From Puniceicoccaceae bacterium K14 (GTDB taxonomy: Bacteria; Verrucomicrobiota; Verrucomicrobiia; Opitutales; Opitutaceae): 38,409 nucleotides of DNA. The stretch covers positions 1 through 38,409 of the forward strand of contig JAKYXN010000050.1 of the NCBI GenBank assembly GCA_022538095.1. Reading direction: 5' to 3'. The position numbers and the translations under genes are program-made. Each line of letters opens with the position of its first letter. Within the stretch, counting starts at the first letter, position 1. Shown in pieces: positions 7,732-16,346 of the stretch. The notes under the pieces are model-generated. The model made no database searches. It saw only the letters and a program-made list of their open reading frames with translations, and was not told the DNA's origin.

Positions 7732-9114
7732 TCAGTTCGCTGGCTCGCCTTCAAAATTGGCGACCGTAAGACCCGAAACATCAATCGATTCAATCGCATT
7801 GCCAAAATAATCCGGGCGGTTTCCGCCCCAGGTGACACGGCTGTAATTAATAAATACATCGCTCACTTTATTTAGATAAAAGCCGATCGTCTTTCCACGA
7901 ATCAACCCCTCTCCTTCGCAAGGGCGACAATCGTAAATGCCTCCTTCGAAGTTCGTTGTTTTGTTTATCTCCAAATCAACGTCAACGAAACGGACATTGC
8001 TTACTTTCGTCGGCGTGTCACCGCCTACGTAAATTCCATTTTCGCTTCGGCAACGTATATTCGCAAAAGTAATATTTCTGACTTCTCCGACTCGACCCAC
8101 AGTTTCGCCTGGCGGAAACCTCCAACTCCCATCCTTACTTTCGCAACTGGCCCTTGGGTACGCAGTCACAGATATAGGTTCTGACTTACCCCACCAGACA
8201 TCTGAAAAAAGACGACATTCCAAAATAATATTCGAGAAAATGATATCGGAAATGGTTCCTTCATCGCGGTTTTGAATCCCCAAGCCTCGATTGCTAGCTT
8301 TAATGATACAGCTATCAAATATTATATTACGGATTTCATCTACGTTCTCGGATCCCAATTTAATCGCACAAGAAGTGGACACAAGCGTGCACCCCGTCAC
8401 AGTAATATCACGACACGGTCCAAACTCAGAGTACTCTCTTCTGTTTTTGAAACAGATACAGTCATCTCCAGACTCGATATGACAATTACTAATACGAATG
8501 TCTGAACTATGATCGAGGTCGATCCCGTCGCAGTTCCTTATCTTCAAACTATTGTAGATCGAAATGTTGGAAATCGCTGCTCCTTTACACCCAATCAAAT
8601 GAAGACACCAATAGGCTGCGTCACGAAAAGTTATATTACTAATTCGAATGTTTCGCCCCCCAACAATCGTTAGTAGGTGTGGCCTAGGATCCACCTCATC
8701 AAAAGGCTTCAATTCGTACACATCCGGAAGTTCCTTCCCCATGAAAGACACGCCATTGCCGTCAATAACTCCACCACCGTCGAAAGAAACCATTTCAACA
8801 TCCGAAGCGCCGATCCACACTGTGCCTTCTCCTTTGTTTTCTCTAAAAGCACTAGTAGTGTAGACGCTTTCATCCGGGTTCGCCAAAAGCTTCGAACCCG
8901 ATTGAACATATAAAGTTACATGAGAACGGAGAGTTATTGGGCCACTCAGGTATGTGTTTCCCCCGGAGAGAATGACGTGCCCGCCTCCGCTTTCGCTGCA
9001 TAAATCGATCGCGGACTGTATCGCTTCCGCGTCATCAGTTACTCCGTCGCCACAGGCTCCGTAGGTTCTAACATCAAATACACTGGGTAAAATACTGGTA
9101 ATTGGAGTACTCAT
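7732..9114 (-). CDS. Glycoside hydrolase family 28 (polygalacturonase-like), no signal peptide
   Basis: Right-handed beta-helix enzyme of the pectinase family. The N-terminal 'FDVRTYGACGDGVTDDAEAIQSAID' and the motifs NCDGIDLD (194-201) and SGDDCI (215-220) supply the catalytic aspartates of GH28 (Asp196, Asp217, Asp218). The usual G-H-G and R-I-K motifs are not clear: the matching places read STSCAIKLGSE (246-256) and SNRGLGIQNRDEG (274-286). This suggests an exo-acting or atypical subgroup. There is no signal peptide, so it probably acts in the cytoplasm on imported oligouronides. It is the first gene of a unit with the two transporters. A TATAAT -10 box lies 42 bp upstream, with an operator-like palindrome behind it. 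Known for the family: hydrolysis of alpha-galacturonosyl linkages; the exact substrate here is unknown. Confidence 0.88.
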   Translation of the reverse strand: MSTPITSILPSVFDVRTYGACGDGVTDDAEAIQSAIDLCSESGGGHVILSGGNTYLSGPITLRSHVTLYVQSGSKLLANPDESVYTTSAFRENKGEGTVWIGASDVEMVSFDGGGVIDGNGVSFMGKELPDVYELKPFDEVDPRPHLLTIVGGRNIRISNITFRDAAYWCLHLIGCKGAAISNISIYNSLKIRNCDGIDLDHSSDIRISNCHIESGDDCICFKNRREYSEFGPCRDITVTGCTLVSTSCAIKLGSENVDEIRNIIFDSCIIKASNRGLGIQNRDEGTISDIIFSNIILECRLFSDVWWGKSEPISVTAYPRASCESKDGSWRFPPGETVGRVGEVRNITFANIRCRSENGIYVGGDTPTKVSNVRFVDVDLEINKTTNFEGGIYDCRPCEGEGLIRGKTIGFYLNKVSDVFINYSRVTWGGNRPDYFGNAIESIDVSGLTVANFEGEPAN

Positions 9115-9156
9115 CTTAAATTCATTTCCTCTATTAGGACGTTTTAAATTGAAGGG

Positions 9157-9186
9157 ATTATACTAAATTTCTTATGACCTACATAA
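9157..9186 (-). promoter_or_regulatory. Promoter of the GH28-SSS-MFS unit
   Basis: On the minus strand a consensus TATAAT lies at 9162-9157, preceded by G. The hexamer 17 bp upstream is TATGTA, inside the palindrome at 9172-9186. Transcription would start near 9150, giving a leader of about 36 nt with AGAGGA before the start codon at 9114. Overlap of the -35 region with the palindrome implies control by a repressor or activator bound there. Confidence 0.6.
9172..9186. promoter_or_regulatory. Putative operator between GH28 and the GntR regulator
   Basis: TTATG-ACCTA-CATAA shares the TATG-N5-CATA architecture of the sites at 4090 and 14417, with two changes in one inner half. It lies directly before the regulator's ATG at 9187 and over the -35 region of the GH28 promoter, the normal position for an autoregulatory site. 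Confidence 0.55.
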
Positions 9187-9889
9187 ATGGGCATAAACGA
9201 ATTTAATCTTCCTCCCGTAAAAGCGAACTCTCTGGCTGACCAAGTCGAAGAGAAGCTCATGCAATACCTCAAGGACAACAATCTGGCTGCAGGGACCCCC
9301 CTACCAAAAGAATCAGAGTTAACCGAAGCCCTTGGGGTCAGTCGCAACATTTTGAGAGAAGCACTGAGTCGATTAAGAATGCTTGGCATAATCGAATCCA
9401 AAAAAACGCAAAGGCATGGTACTCAAAGAGCCCGAATTGCTCATAGGTGTTGAGCGCGTTTTAGACCCAAGTATTTTAAGTGACGACACCATGCAAGATG
9501 TCTTTGAGTTAAGACTGGTACTAGAAGTTGGCATGGGAGATTTGATTTTTAGTCGACTGAAAAAAGAAGACATCGATGAGCTCGCGGAAATTGCTGAAAG
9601 AGAAAACAACGACCCCGGTTGCGCGGACCTGGAAACTAGACTCAAATATGAGATTGAATTTCACTCCAAGCTTTACCAAATGTCGGGAAATAAAACGCTC
9701 ACCAAATTTCAGACTATATTGCTTCCCGTATTCAATTATATGATGAAGCAGGAAACTAAAAACGATGTTAAACCACGCCCAGGAAAAATCACTCATGATG
9801 CCCTTGTGGAAACCTTGAGAACAGGAACTCCGGCAAAATTTCGAGTGAATATGCGCGAACACCTTTCGCCACATTACAAAAGCCTTTAA
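9187..9889 (+). pseudogene. GntR-family regulator with FCD domain, frameshifted
   Basis: The first frame (9187-9453) encodes a GntR winged-helix domain: LADQVEEKLMQYLKDNNLAAG, then 'PLPKESELTEALGVSRNILREALSRLRMLGIIES'. The second frame (9416-9889) encodes the linker and a FadR-C (FCD) ligand-binding domain, with 'EFHSKLYQMSGN', 'HDALVETL' and 'MREHL' supplying the likely metal-binding histidines. Deleting one A from the seven-A run at 9400-9406 joins them as IESKKRKGMVLKEPELLIG, which is exactly the usual family junction. So this is a recent +1 indel, a sequencing error, or slippage on A7. FCD regulators often sense sugar acids. An in-frame stop directly precedes the ATG and no Shine-Dalgarno sequence is visible; a TTGAAG-N17-TTATGA promoter would give a nearly leaderless mRNA. 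The gene ends 41 bp before the convergent GH92 gene. Confidence 0.85.
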
Positions 9890-9930
9890 CGTCGACGCCA
9901 AACGAGGCTCGGTATGGAATAATACAGCCC

Positions 9931-12246
9931 TCATTTTCCGTCTTCTGATTCGTCTGAGTGGATCATATCCAATTCCAAATGCCCACCAGAAACAAGCGAT
10001 TCATGATGTATTAAAAACTTGTCTACAGACTCGCCATTCCAAAACGCTGATCGAACCAGAGGTCGATTCGGACTATTTTCACGAGCTTCGATAATAATTT
10101 CGTCTCCAGGAAAATAGTTCTTATTCAATTTTATTTTTATAGTATCGAAAATTGGGCTACCGACTTCGTATTTCGCTTCAACATCTGCTCCTCCTTTAAC
10201 TTGGAAAAGCCCTATTTTCATCAATACAGCCAAAGAGCCCATAAGCCCTTGGTCTTCATCGCCGCTATATCCTGTATACGGATCTAGCCCACTGTATGCA
10301 GCATCTACCACTCTTCTAGCCCAATAGTGACTTAAATCAGGGCGACCTAAATGGTTAAACAAAAAGGCTGTTTGAATCGATGGCTGATTTCCGTAATTAA
10401 TCGGTACTCTACGAAGGTTCTTGTTTCTCTCTCGCGCATGGGAATCTCCAGAAGTGAACCCTAAGAGGCTCGCAGCTTCGAATTGTGAATTCAATCGATC
10501 AACTGCTATAGTATTTCCTCCCATTAGCTCTGCTAAGCCGCGTATATCGTGAGGAACGAACCACATCGACTGCGCTCCATTCGATTCATTGAATCCATTC
10601 TCGTATTCATACGGATCGAAGGGAGTTCTCCAATTGCCATCAACATCTTTAGGGCGAATCCAACCTGACTCCTTGTCATATTGGTTACGATAGTTTTGGG
10701 ACCGATCAAGGAAGACCTCCATATCGTCACTATGCCCTAGCTCTCCGGCAAACTGCGCCAATGCCCAATCCTGATAAGCATATTCCAAAGTCAAGCTTGC
10801 TCCATCTTGGTGGTATCCAAAATCTCCTTCTGGGATAGGATACGCTACATAACCATTTTCAATGTAATACTCAAGACCCCCACCTAACAGTGTATCGTGT
10901 TCATAACCTGCCTTGCCCATAATTCCACCAGGCATATGATTCTTGCGCATTGCCTCAAAGGCTAGCTCACTATCGAAGCCACGGATACCTTTCATCCACG
11001 CACTAACGACAAAAGGCGTAGCTGAAGCACCTGTCATCACATAAGTATAGTTTCCCCCAGAAGGACCACGCGGCATTAAACCACCATCTTTGTAATACTG
11101 TAAGAGAGAATTAACAAATTCCTCAGCGATTTCAGGATACACCAATCCCCAAAGAGTATTAATCGTCCACTGAGCCCCCCAGAAAGAATCCGAATTATAA
11201 TGGCCGAATAACGGCCTGCTATTTTCATCCAGCTCGATTTGACCGATTCTAAACTCCTCTGAGGTATAATCTGGATACTTTCCATCAATATCGCTCATCA
11301 AGCGTCGCCCTTGAAGCGCATGCCACAAATCAGTATAAAATCGACGACGCTGGTTTCGCGTATTTCCAGTTACTTCAATCCGACTTAGCAGTGAATTCCA
11401 CTCTTGTCTTGATTCATTAACTACCTTGTAAAAATCCCAGTGATCAAGTTCAGTATTAAGGTTTTTTAATGCCCCCTGAGGGGATGTGTATGACAATCCG
11501 ACCTTCATGTTGAGATCAGTAAACTCCTCGCCTCCAAATTCAAAAACTACCTCTTCAATATACCCTTCTTTTGATTCAACAAACTTTTCCGCAACAATGT
11601 CCGAGTCGAAAACAACATGGAAAAAGACAGTTGTCTCTTTAGGGCGACGCTTTGTGGGAGCGTTGACCACAATACCTCGAACTTCCCTCGAATTTAGTTT
11701 TTCTAAATTTCCCTTTATCATCTTTGAAGGGCCCAAGGGGCCCATAAGGTCAAATAGAACCGCTCGCGTCTTTCCCTGATCGAAATGATAGCGATGAAAA
11801 CCGACGCGCTTGGAACTCGAAAGTTCAACGTCAATTCCATAACGATCAAGCCTTAGAGAGTGGTAACCAGGTTTTGCAACCTCCGTCTCATGACTAAAAT
11901 CCGAGCTGTGATCCTCAAGCACAGACGAACCATCGTCGTCATAAGAAACCGGCATAACGCTCAAAGCAGAAAGTTGCCATGCATGAACGTGACTAAAACC
12001 TTTCACATTCTCCACTTTGTACCGATATCCACTTCCCCAGGCTCCATCTACCTCAGTATCTGGGCTTAGATTGACGAGTCCAAATGGACGACACGCCGAC
12101 GAGAAGAAGAACCAACGAGAATTCGCTGTATCCAACTGATTATAGACCAAATCAACTGGTTCCTCCGTCAATTCCCCTCCAAAGCTAAGGCTTGCGAAGC
12201 CCGCCGCCCACGCTACTAATGCGCAAAATTTTTGCTTTATTTTCAT
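9931..12246 (-). CDS. Glycoside hydrolase family 92 (alpha-mannosidase family)
   Basis: Calcium-dependent, inverting exo-alpha-mannosidase family acting outside the cytoplasm. I chose the ATG at 12246, not 12288, because MKIKQKFCALVAWAAGFASLSFG is a clean signal peptide and the start then follows the upstream stop by 7 bp. Visible family features, numbered from the longer form, are GSGYRY and 'KGFSHVHAWQLSA' (about 86-108), 'DSFWGAQWTINTLWGLVYPE' (about 367-386), the acid in GFNESNGAQSMWFVPHD (Glu568), 'NYGNQPSIQTAFLFNHLGRP' (about 631-650) and the base motif GDEDQGLMGS (Asp677/Asp679). The usual NEDCGQMSAW is changed to GDEDQGLMGSLAV, so linkage specificity may differ from classic alpha-1,2-mannosidases. 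It is probably co-transcribed with the GH115-like gene. Confidence 0.9.
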   Translation of the reverse strand: MKIKQKFCALVAWAAGFASLSFGGELTEEPVDLVYNQLDTANSRWFFFSSACRPFGLVNLSPDTEVDGAWGSGYRYKVENVKGFSHVHAWQLSALSVMPVSYDDDGSSVLEDHSSDFSHETEVAKPGYHSLRLDRYGIDVELSSSKRVGFHRYHFDQGKTRAVLFDLMGPLGPSKMIKGNLEKLNSREVRGIVVNAPTKRRPKETTVFFHVVFDSDIVAEKFVESKEGYIEEVVFEFGGEEFTDLNMKVGLSYTSPQGALKNLNTELDHWDFYKVVNESRQEWNSLLSRIEVTGNTRNQRRRFYTDLWHALQGRRLMSDIDGKYPDYTSEEFRIGQIELDENSRPLFGHYNSDSFWGAQWTINTLWGLVYPEIAEEFVNSLLQYYKDGGLMPRGPSGGNYTYVMTGASATPFVVSAWMKGIRGFDSELAFEAMRKNHMPGGIMGKAGYEHDTLLGGGLEYYIENGYVAYPIPEGDFGYHQDGASLTLEYAYQDWALAQFAGELGHSDDMEVFLDRSQNYRNQYDKESGWIRPKDVDGNWRTPFDPYEYENGFNESNGAQSMWFVPHDIRGLAELMGGNTIAVDRLNSQFEAASLLGFTSGDSHARERNKNLRRVPINYGNQPSIQTAFLFNHLGRPDLSHYWARRVVDAAYSGLDPYTGYSGDEDQGLMGSLAVLMKIGLFQVKGGADVEAKYEVGSPIFDTIKIKLNKNYFPGDEIIIEARENSPNRPLVRSAFWNGESVDKFLIHHESLVSGGHLELDMIHSDESEDGK

Positions 12247-12253
12247 CTCGATC

Positions 12254-14311
12254 TTAATTCCTAAGCCATGTTGTCTCCATAGCTTCACGTATATTTTCTA
12301 ACATTTCATAAGTCGGGAACCCATTATTAGGTCTTCTCTTAGTAGGTTCGTACCACCCAGCCCATTTCTTATTTAGGTCCCCACTCTTCCGTCGATTATA
12401 CACAGTATCCAAGTTCTGTTTCGCTTCATCAAGTAACGCCTCTATATTCTTCGTATCAGATTCGTAGTTACCTTTTTCAAACTCTCTCTTTATAAGGGCC
12501 AACTGATGCAATGAGTGCTCAAAACGCACTAAATCAGCAAAAATGGAAATTGGTAAGACTACGTGGTCATGATAAAAAATTGAATTTTTCCCTTCTAGCT
12601 TCAAACCCCTTCGACTGTGAGTTACTGCGAAATTTATAATCTCTAACTTTTTCTGCAAAGGCTGAATATCATCGGATACTCTTCCAAACCCGACATGAAT
12701 GGGTTCTCTACGTGGCCTTTCTAGAGGCCGATCACTTAAATAGGCTATCGCCTCTTTAATCTCCCACAGATGTTCTACGTATCCAACATTGCCTAGATGG
12801 GCTTCATGCAATGACTTTAGAGACTCTACTGCAATTTCCGCAAGCGGCTCGTCAAAATACCGCTGCGACCAATTTGTGTAGAAGGTATCACCATCAAACT
12901 CATTTCCAAGACGACACACTTCGCTGTACGCTTCTAAATTTAATATGAAGGGTCGAAAGGTCTGGCCATTCACCTCGCAAAAGGCAGTAGCACCATACTC
13001 GTTGAACATCTTTTTCATTACCCGATCTACAATTTCTGGATAAGGATCTATAACATCATGATTCAACCAATACCCCGCATGCATGTAAGTACCCAGGTCA
13101 TAGCCTTTTTTCGATTCGGGATAGATCTTAAAGTCGCCCCATCCATCGTCAGACCAAATCACAATAAAATCCTTTGGCGGATTAAGCCCATTGTTGAACA
13201 TCTCCATCCCGTCGGAATAACAAACACACAATTTTAACGCGCCTGGTTTAACCCTATCGATCAAATCGCCCAGAGCTTGATACGCTTCATTCATCACTTG
13301 AATGGTGTCTTCGCCACATGAACTTTTATACGGCCAGTCCCAAATTTGATTTCGAGGGCGCAAGCCAAATACATCTCCCTTACCAACAGGCGTTTCCAAT
13401 AACAAACGCTCCCAAGCATCTATCCACTCCTGCTTGTACTCCGTCCAACAATCGCTTGCTTCTTGAGAGATAGATCCCAGTTTAGAACCTAGAGACATAT
13501 CGAAATTGACCTTCATCCCCTTCTTGTGGGTGTAGTCAATCATTCTCTCGAAATAGTCCCAGTCTAACTCATAGTTCGGACGCATTTTCTTGTACTCTTC
13601 ACGTAAGAAATATTCCGCTCGTCCACGCATATCGAAGGGCTGGATCATGTTATAACGAAGCCGAACTAAAGAGTCTATCATCGCCGTGTAATCCTCCCAT
13701 GAGTACTCAAGAAGCGGCTCCCTCATATTGACCAGCTCATCGACATCGTTTTCAAAGTAACACAACCAAGGGACAAGCGGCGGATCAATGACTCTATTTT
13801 CAAAGCTTGCTAAATCCTTAAACGCTAAAGGCACCGCTTGGGTACCGGTCCAATATGCCAACGGATCTACTCCTAGGATATCCCCAGCGTAATCATATAC
13901 AGAATACTGAAAACCCTGGACATCGGAACCTGCCAGAACGATCAAAGTTTTACCCACTTCTTTGACCTTAGCCCAAATTCCGCCTCTTGATCCCGGAAAA
14001 CTGCTGCTCAACTCTATTTTGCCACTTTCAATAAGAGACGCAATTACGCTGTTATCATCGCTCGTACCTAAGACAAAGACTATCGAGTCCGTGACGCTTT
14101 CTAGATTATCCGTCGAAACTTGGATAGCGTCAAAACCAACCTTGCTCAGATCATCTTTAAAATCCGCAACCGTAGAGTGAATCACTTCGTCAGAATGCTT
14201 GCCGACCAAGAGCGTTATCGACCCACTCTCTGCTCCACCAAGATTGGTGCCAAAGCTAAATAGGATGGCCAAGAGAGCTAGCAAAATGCTTCGTACTTCA
14301 TTTATCATCAA
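12254..14311 (-). CDS. GH115-like glycoside hydrolase (alpha-glucuronidase family), short form
   Basis: Secreted or periplasmic protein: MMINEVRSILLALLAILFSFG is a signal peptide with cleavage near GGAES. The N-terminal region has the pattern seen before GH20/GH67/GH115 catalytic barrels: 'LIESGKIELSSSFPG', 'IVLAGSDVQGFQYSVYDYAG' and 'ILGVDPLAYWTG' (about 94-160). The barrel follows, with 'WEDYTAMIDSLVRLRYNMIQPFD' and 'KDFIVIWSDDGWGDFKIYP'. These resemble family GH115 (alpha-glucuronidases that remove glucuronate from xylan and other glycans). At 685 aa it is shorter than typical GH115 enzymes of about 950 aa, apparently lacking the C-terminal module. Family assignment is by remembered motifs and is moderate; activity is inferred. 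A TATG-N5-CATA palindrome lies 106 bp upstream. It leads a two-gene unit with GH92. Confidence 0.7.
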   Translation of the reverse strand: MMINEVRSILLALLAILFSFGTNLGGAESGSITLLVGKHSDEVIHSTVADFKDDLSKVGFDAIQVSTDNLESVTDSIVFVLGTSDDNSVIASLIESGKIELSSSFPGSRGGIWAKVKEVGKTLIVLAGSDVQGFQYSVYDYAGDILGVDPLAYWTGTQAVPLAFKDLASFENRVIDPPLVPWLCYFENDVDELVNMREPLLEYSWEDYTAMIDSLVRLRYNMIQPFDMRGRAEYFLREEYKKMRPNYELDWDYFERMIDYTHKKGMKVNFDMSLGSKLGSISQEASDCWTEYKQEWIDAWERLLLETPVGKGDVFGLRPRNQIWDWPYKSSCGEDTIQVMNEAYQALGDLIDRVKPGALKLCVCYSDGMEMFNNGLNPPKDFIVIWSDDGWGDFKIYPESKKGYDLGTYMHAGYWLNHDVIDPYPEIVDRVMKKMFNEYGATAFCEVNGQTFRPFILNLEAYSEVCRLGNEFDGDTFYTNWSQRYFDEPLAEIAVESLKSLHEAHLGNVGYVEHLWEIKEAIAYLSDRPLERPRREPIHVGFGRVSDDIQPLQKKLEIINFAVTHSRRGLKLEGKNSIFYHDHVVLPISIFADLVRFEHSLHQLALIKREFEKGNYESDTKNIEALLDEAKQNLDTVYNRRKSGDLNKKWAGWYEPTKRRPNNGFPTYEMLENIREAMETTWLRN

Positions 14312-14627
14312 AGATTTTTTGTTTAAAGCTTTCCTTAAAACGATTGTCAGGTGGATTGGCAGCTAAGTGAACGTGCAATTAGCGAGGGGTATGCAGTTGA
14401 GTTAACAGTAACTGTTATATGTAGTACATAATACCTTTATCATATCAAGCCCAATTCCTACAACAATTGGAAAAGCTTGACCTTCAATCATTACCGCTTC
14501 CGCTTGTTTCGCTTATTATGCCACTTGAAGCTTTAATTCAGAATTAAGCCATCTAACATTGCATGGCATAACCAATAGATAATACTTCCGAAAACAAGCG
14601 AGCTGCACCTTCCCCTATCCCCACTAA
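14312..14627. other. Divergent intergenic region between GH115-like and HDOD genes
   Basis: It holds the operator-like palindrome at 14418-14430 on the GH115 side and the imperfect palindrome GCTTTAATTC-A-GAATTAAGC at 14530-14549. A GATAAT -10-like hexamer at 14578-14583 could serve the HDOD gene. No gene or RNA was recognised. Confidence 0.5.
14418..14430. promoter_or_regulatory. Putative operator upstream of the GH115-GH92 unit
   Basis: TATGTA-G-TACATA is a perfect 13-bp palindrome identical to the core of the site before inositol oxygenase (4091-4103). On the minus strand a TTGATA sequence lies 18 bp before its TATG, an arrangement close to that at inositol oxygenase (20 bp). This points to common control of both units. 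Confidence 0.6.
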
Positions 14628-16139
14628 ATGACGATATCAAAAAGACATAACACAATCGCCACGATTGAAAATGCCCTACAAAATAAGAAATCTGCGGCCA
14701 TAGGTGACATTTTAGAAATAATCCAAAAAATTGCGTCAAACGCTTCCAGTCTTTCTATTAACGAACTCGCAGACCTTATCAGCCGCGATCCCACCATGGT
14801 CGAGCGCGTCATCAGCTCCGCCAACACAATCGCATTCAAAGCCAGCGTTCCACCAGTTCTCACCGTTTCTCAAGCCATTCACACCATCGGCTACGAAAAA
14901 GTCCGTAATCTCGCGGTTGCTCTCGTATTTTCAGAAAACGCCACAAAACGAAACACAAGCTACGAGCAAAGAGAAAATGCCGCTCTCTCCGTTTGCAGCG
15001 GTTTAATGGCAAAAAACTTAAGCTGCACCAATGCCAACGAAATTGAGCCCGAATTTGCATTCGTCTGTGCCACCCTACGCAATTTCGGTAAACTTCTTCT
15101 ATCCAGCTTTCTACTTCGCGAATACCAACGAGCAAAATCAAATGTTTCAGAAATGGGCGAAGACGAAGCCTTCATCCATGAATTTGGCATCACCTCTCTC
15201 GATCTCGGCACCCATTTTCTAAGGACCAAGAATGTCCCCAATGCAATATTACAGACCATCAAAAAGATCCCTGAAGAGATCCTAGCATACCCAGCTACCG
15301 AAAAAGAAAAACCTGCCGTCTTGTCAGCGATTAGCGCCCAGGTCTGCCAAATAGCATTTGACGACGAACTCTCACCCGAAGACTTTGAATCATCTTTGAA
15401 AGATACGATCACGTTCTACAATGCCTGCATACCCCTAGAATTGGATACAATTTTGAAAGCTCTTGCATCTATCGAAGTCGAGCTTTCGACTTTCAATAAA
15501 TTGATGAGAATCCCCGACAGCCTTTCACCCGGCTCTGCAAAACTGAACGCAAGACTCAAAGTAGTGCCTTTGCCAGAGCGAGCGAACTTGTCAGATACAC
15601 CCCTTGCATCAGAAGATACGACCGAAATCCTCGATTTATCCACTGCCATCGAAAACCTCATAGGGATAAAAGACTCCAAAGAATCAAAGACTCCTTCGGA
15701 GATTTACCAGCCCGTCATACAAGCAATTCAGAATAGCTTATCTCTCGAAGATAGCCTTGCGTTTATCCCAGAGGAATCTGACCCCAAGAAATTCTCCGCT
15801 CGCTGTGGCAGTGGTGATCTCTTTGCCAAAATCAAAAACCGTCCCTTAGTGAGCCTCGATAAAGAAGATATCTTCAGCATCTGCATGAACCGGAAGGAAG
15901 ACATCCTAATCGAAGACATCACTGCAGGTAAAACTCTCTCCGTCATCCCCGATTGGATCACCGAAAACAGCAAAGCCAACTCCTTCGTTGTACTACCCTG
16001 CGTCAAAGACAAAAAGCTAATCGCCATCCTCTTCGGAGCCGTCTCAAACGGCTCACCCCTAAAAATTAACCCCGAAAAAATCAAACAACTGCGAGAAATA
16101 AGGCAGACACTGTCTCTTCTAAACTCATTGCAAATATAG
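14628..16139 (+). CDS. HDOD-domain signalling protein with C-terminal GAF-like domain
   Basis: Cytoplasmic signalling protein. Residues about 20-215 form an HDOD domain, a non-enzymatic relative of HD phosphohydrolases: 'IGDILEIIQKIASNASSLSI' followed by 'NELADLISRDPTMVERVISSAN' and 'VSQAIHTIGYEKVRNLAVAL' are characteristic. Residues about 345-503 look like a GAF-type sensor ('EDILIEDITAGKTLSVIPDW', 'FVVLPCVKDKKLIAILFGA'). HDOD proteins commonly link to c-di-GMP, chemotaxis or cell-cycle control, but no enzyme output domain is fused here. The ATG at 14628 is taken because the HDOD domain begins soon after it; no clear Shine-Dalgarno sequence precedes it. It is monocistronic. Function is unknown beyond domain content. 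Confidence 0.85.
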   Translation: MTISKRHNTIATIENALQNKKSAAIGDILEIIQKIASNASSLSINELADLISRDPTMVERVISSANTIAFKASVPPVLTVSQAIHTIGYEKVRNLAVALVFSENATKRNTSYEQRENAALSVCSGLMAKNLSCTNANEIEPEFAFVCATLRNFGKLLLSSFLLREYQRAKSNVSEMGEDEAFIHEFGITSLDLGTHFLRTKNVPNAILQTIKKIPEEILAYPATEKEKPAVLSAISAQVCQIAFDDELSPEDFESSLKDTITFYNACIPLELDTILKALASIEVELSTFNKLMRIPDSLSPGSAKLNARLKVVPLPERANLSDTPLASEDTTEILDLSTAIENLIGIKDSKESKTPSEIYQPVIQAIQNSLSLEDSLAFIPEESDPKKFSARCGSGDLFAKIKNRPLVSLDKEDIFSICMNRKEDILIEDITAGKTLSVIPDWITENSKANSFVVLPCVKDKKLIAILFGAVSNGSPLKINPEKIKQLREIRQTLSLLNSLQI

Positions 16140-16276
16140 CCTTATCTGCTATGAGAACTCATATAAGCTACCTCTAGATAACTATATTTCAAATACGCTA
16201 TTTAAACCAAAGTCTGGATTTGGGTAATCTGCATAACCTCACGAATTTTAAATTATTACTCCAGATGAAGCTTAAG

Positions 16277-16307
16277 AAAAAATAGAGCGCTAACTAGCAC
16301 TCTATTT
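16277..16307 (-). terminator. Terminator of the beta-helix protein gene
   Basis: On the minus strand AAATAGAG and CTCTATTT form an 8-bp stem (16307-16280), with inner complementarity GCTA/TAGC. A run of six T ends at 16277. It lies 40 nt past the stop codon at 16347 and may also stop transcription arriving from the HDOD gene. Confidence 0.75.
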
Positions 16308-16346
16308 AGAATCCAAACCTCTGGGCAACTTCTAAAAAGTCTAAAC

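Noticed and set aside
9521-9934. A 137-codon minus-strand frame opposite the FCD domain
   Set aside because: It is antisense to a clear FCD domain and has no family features.
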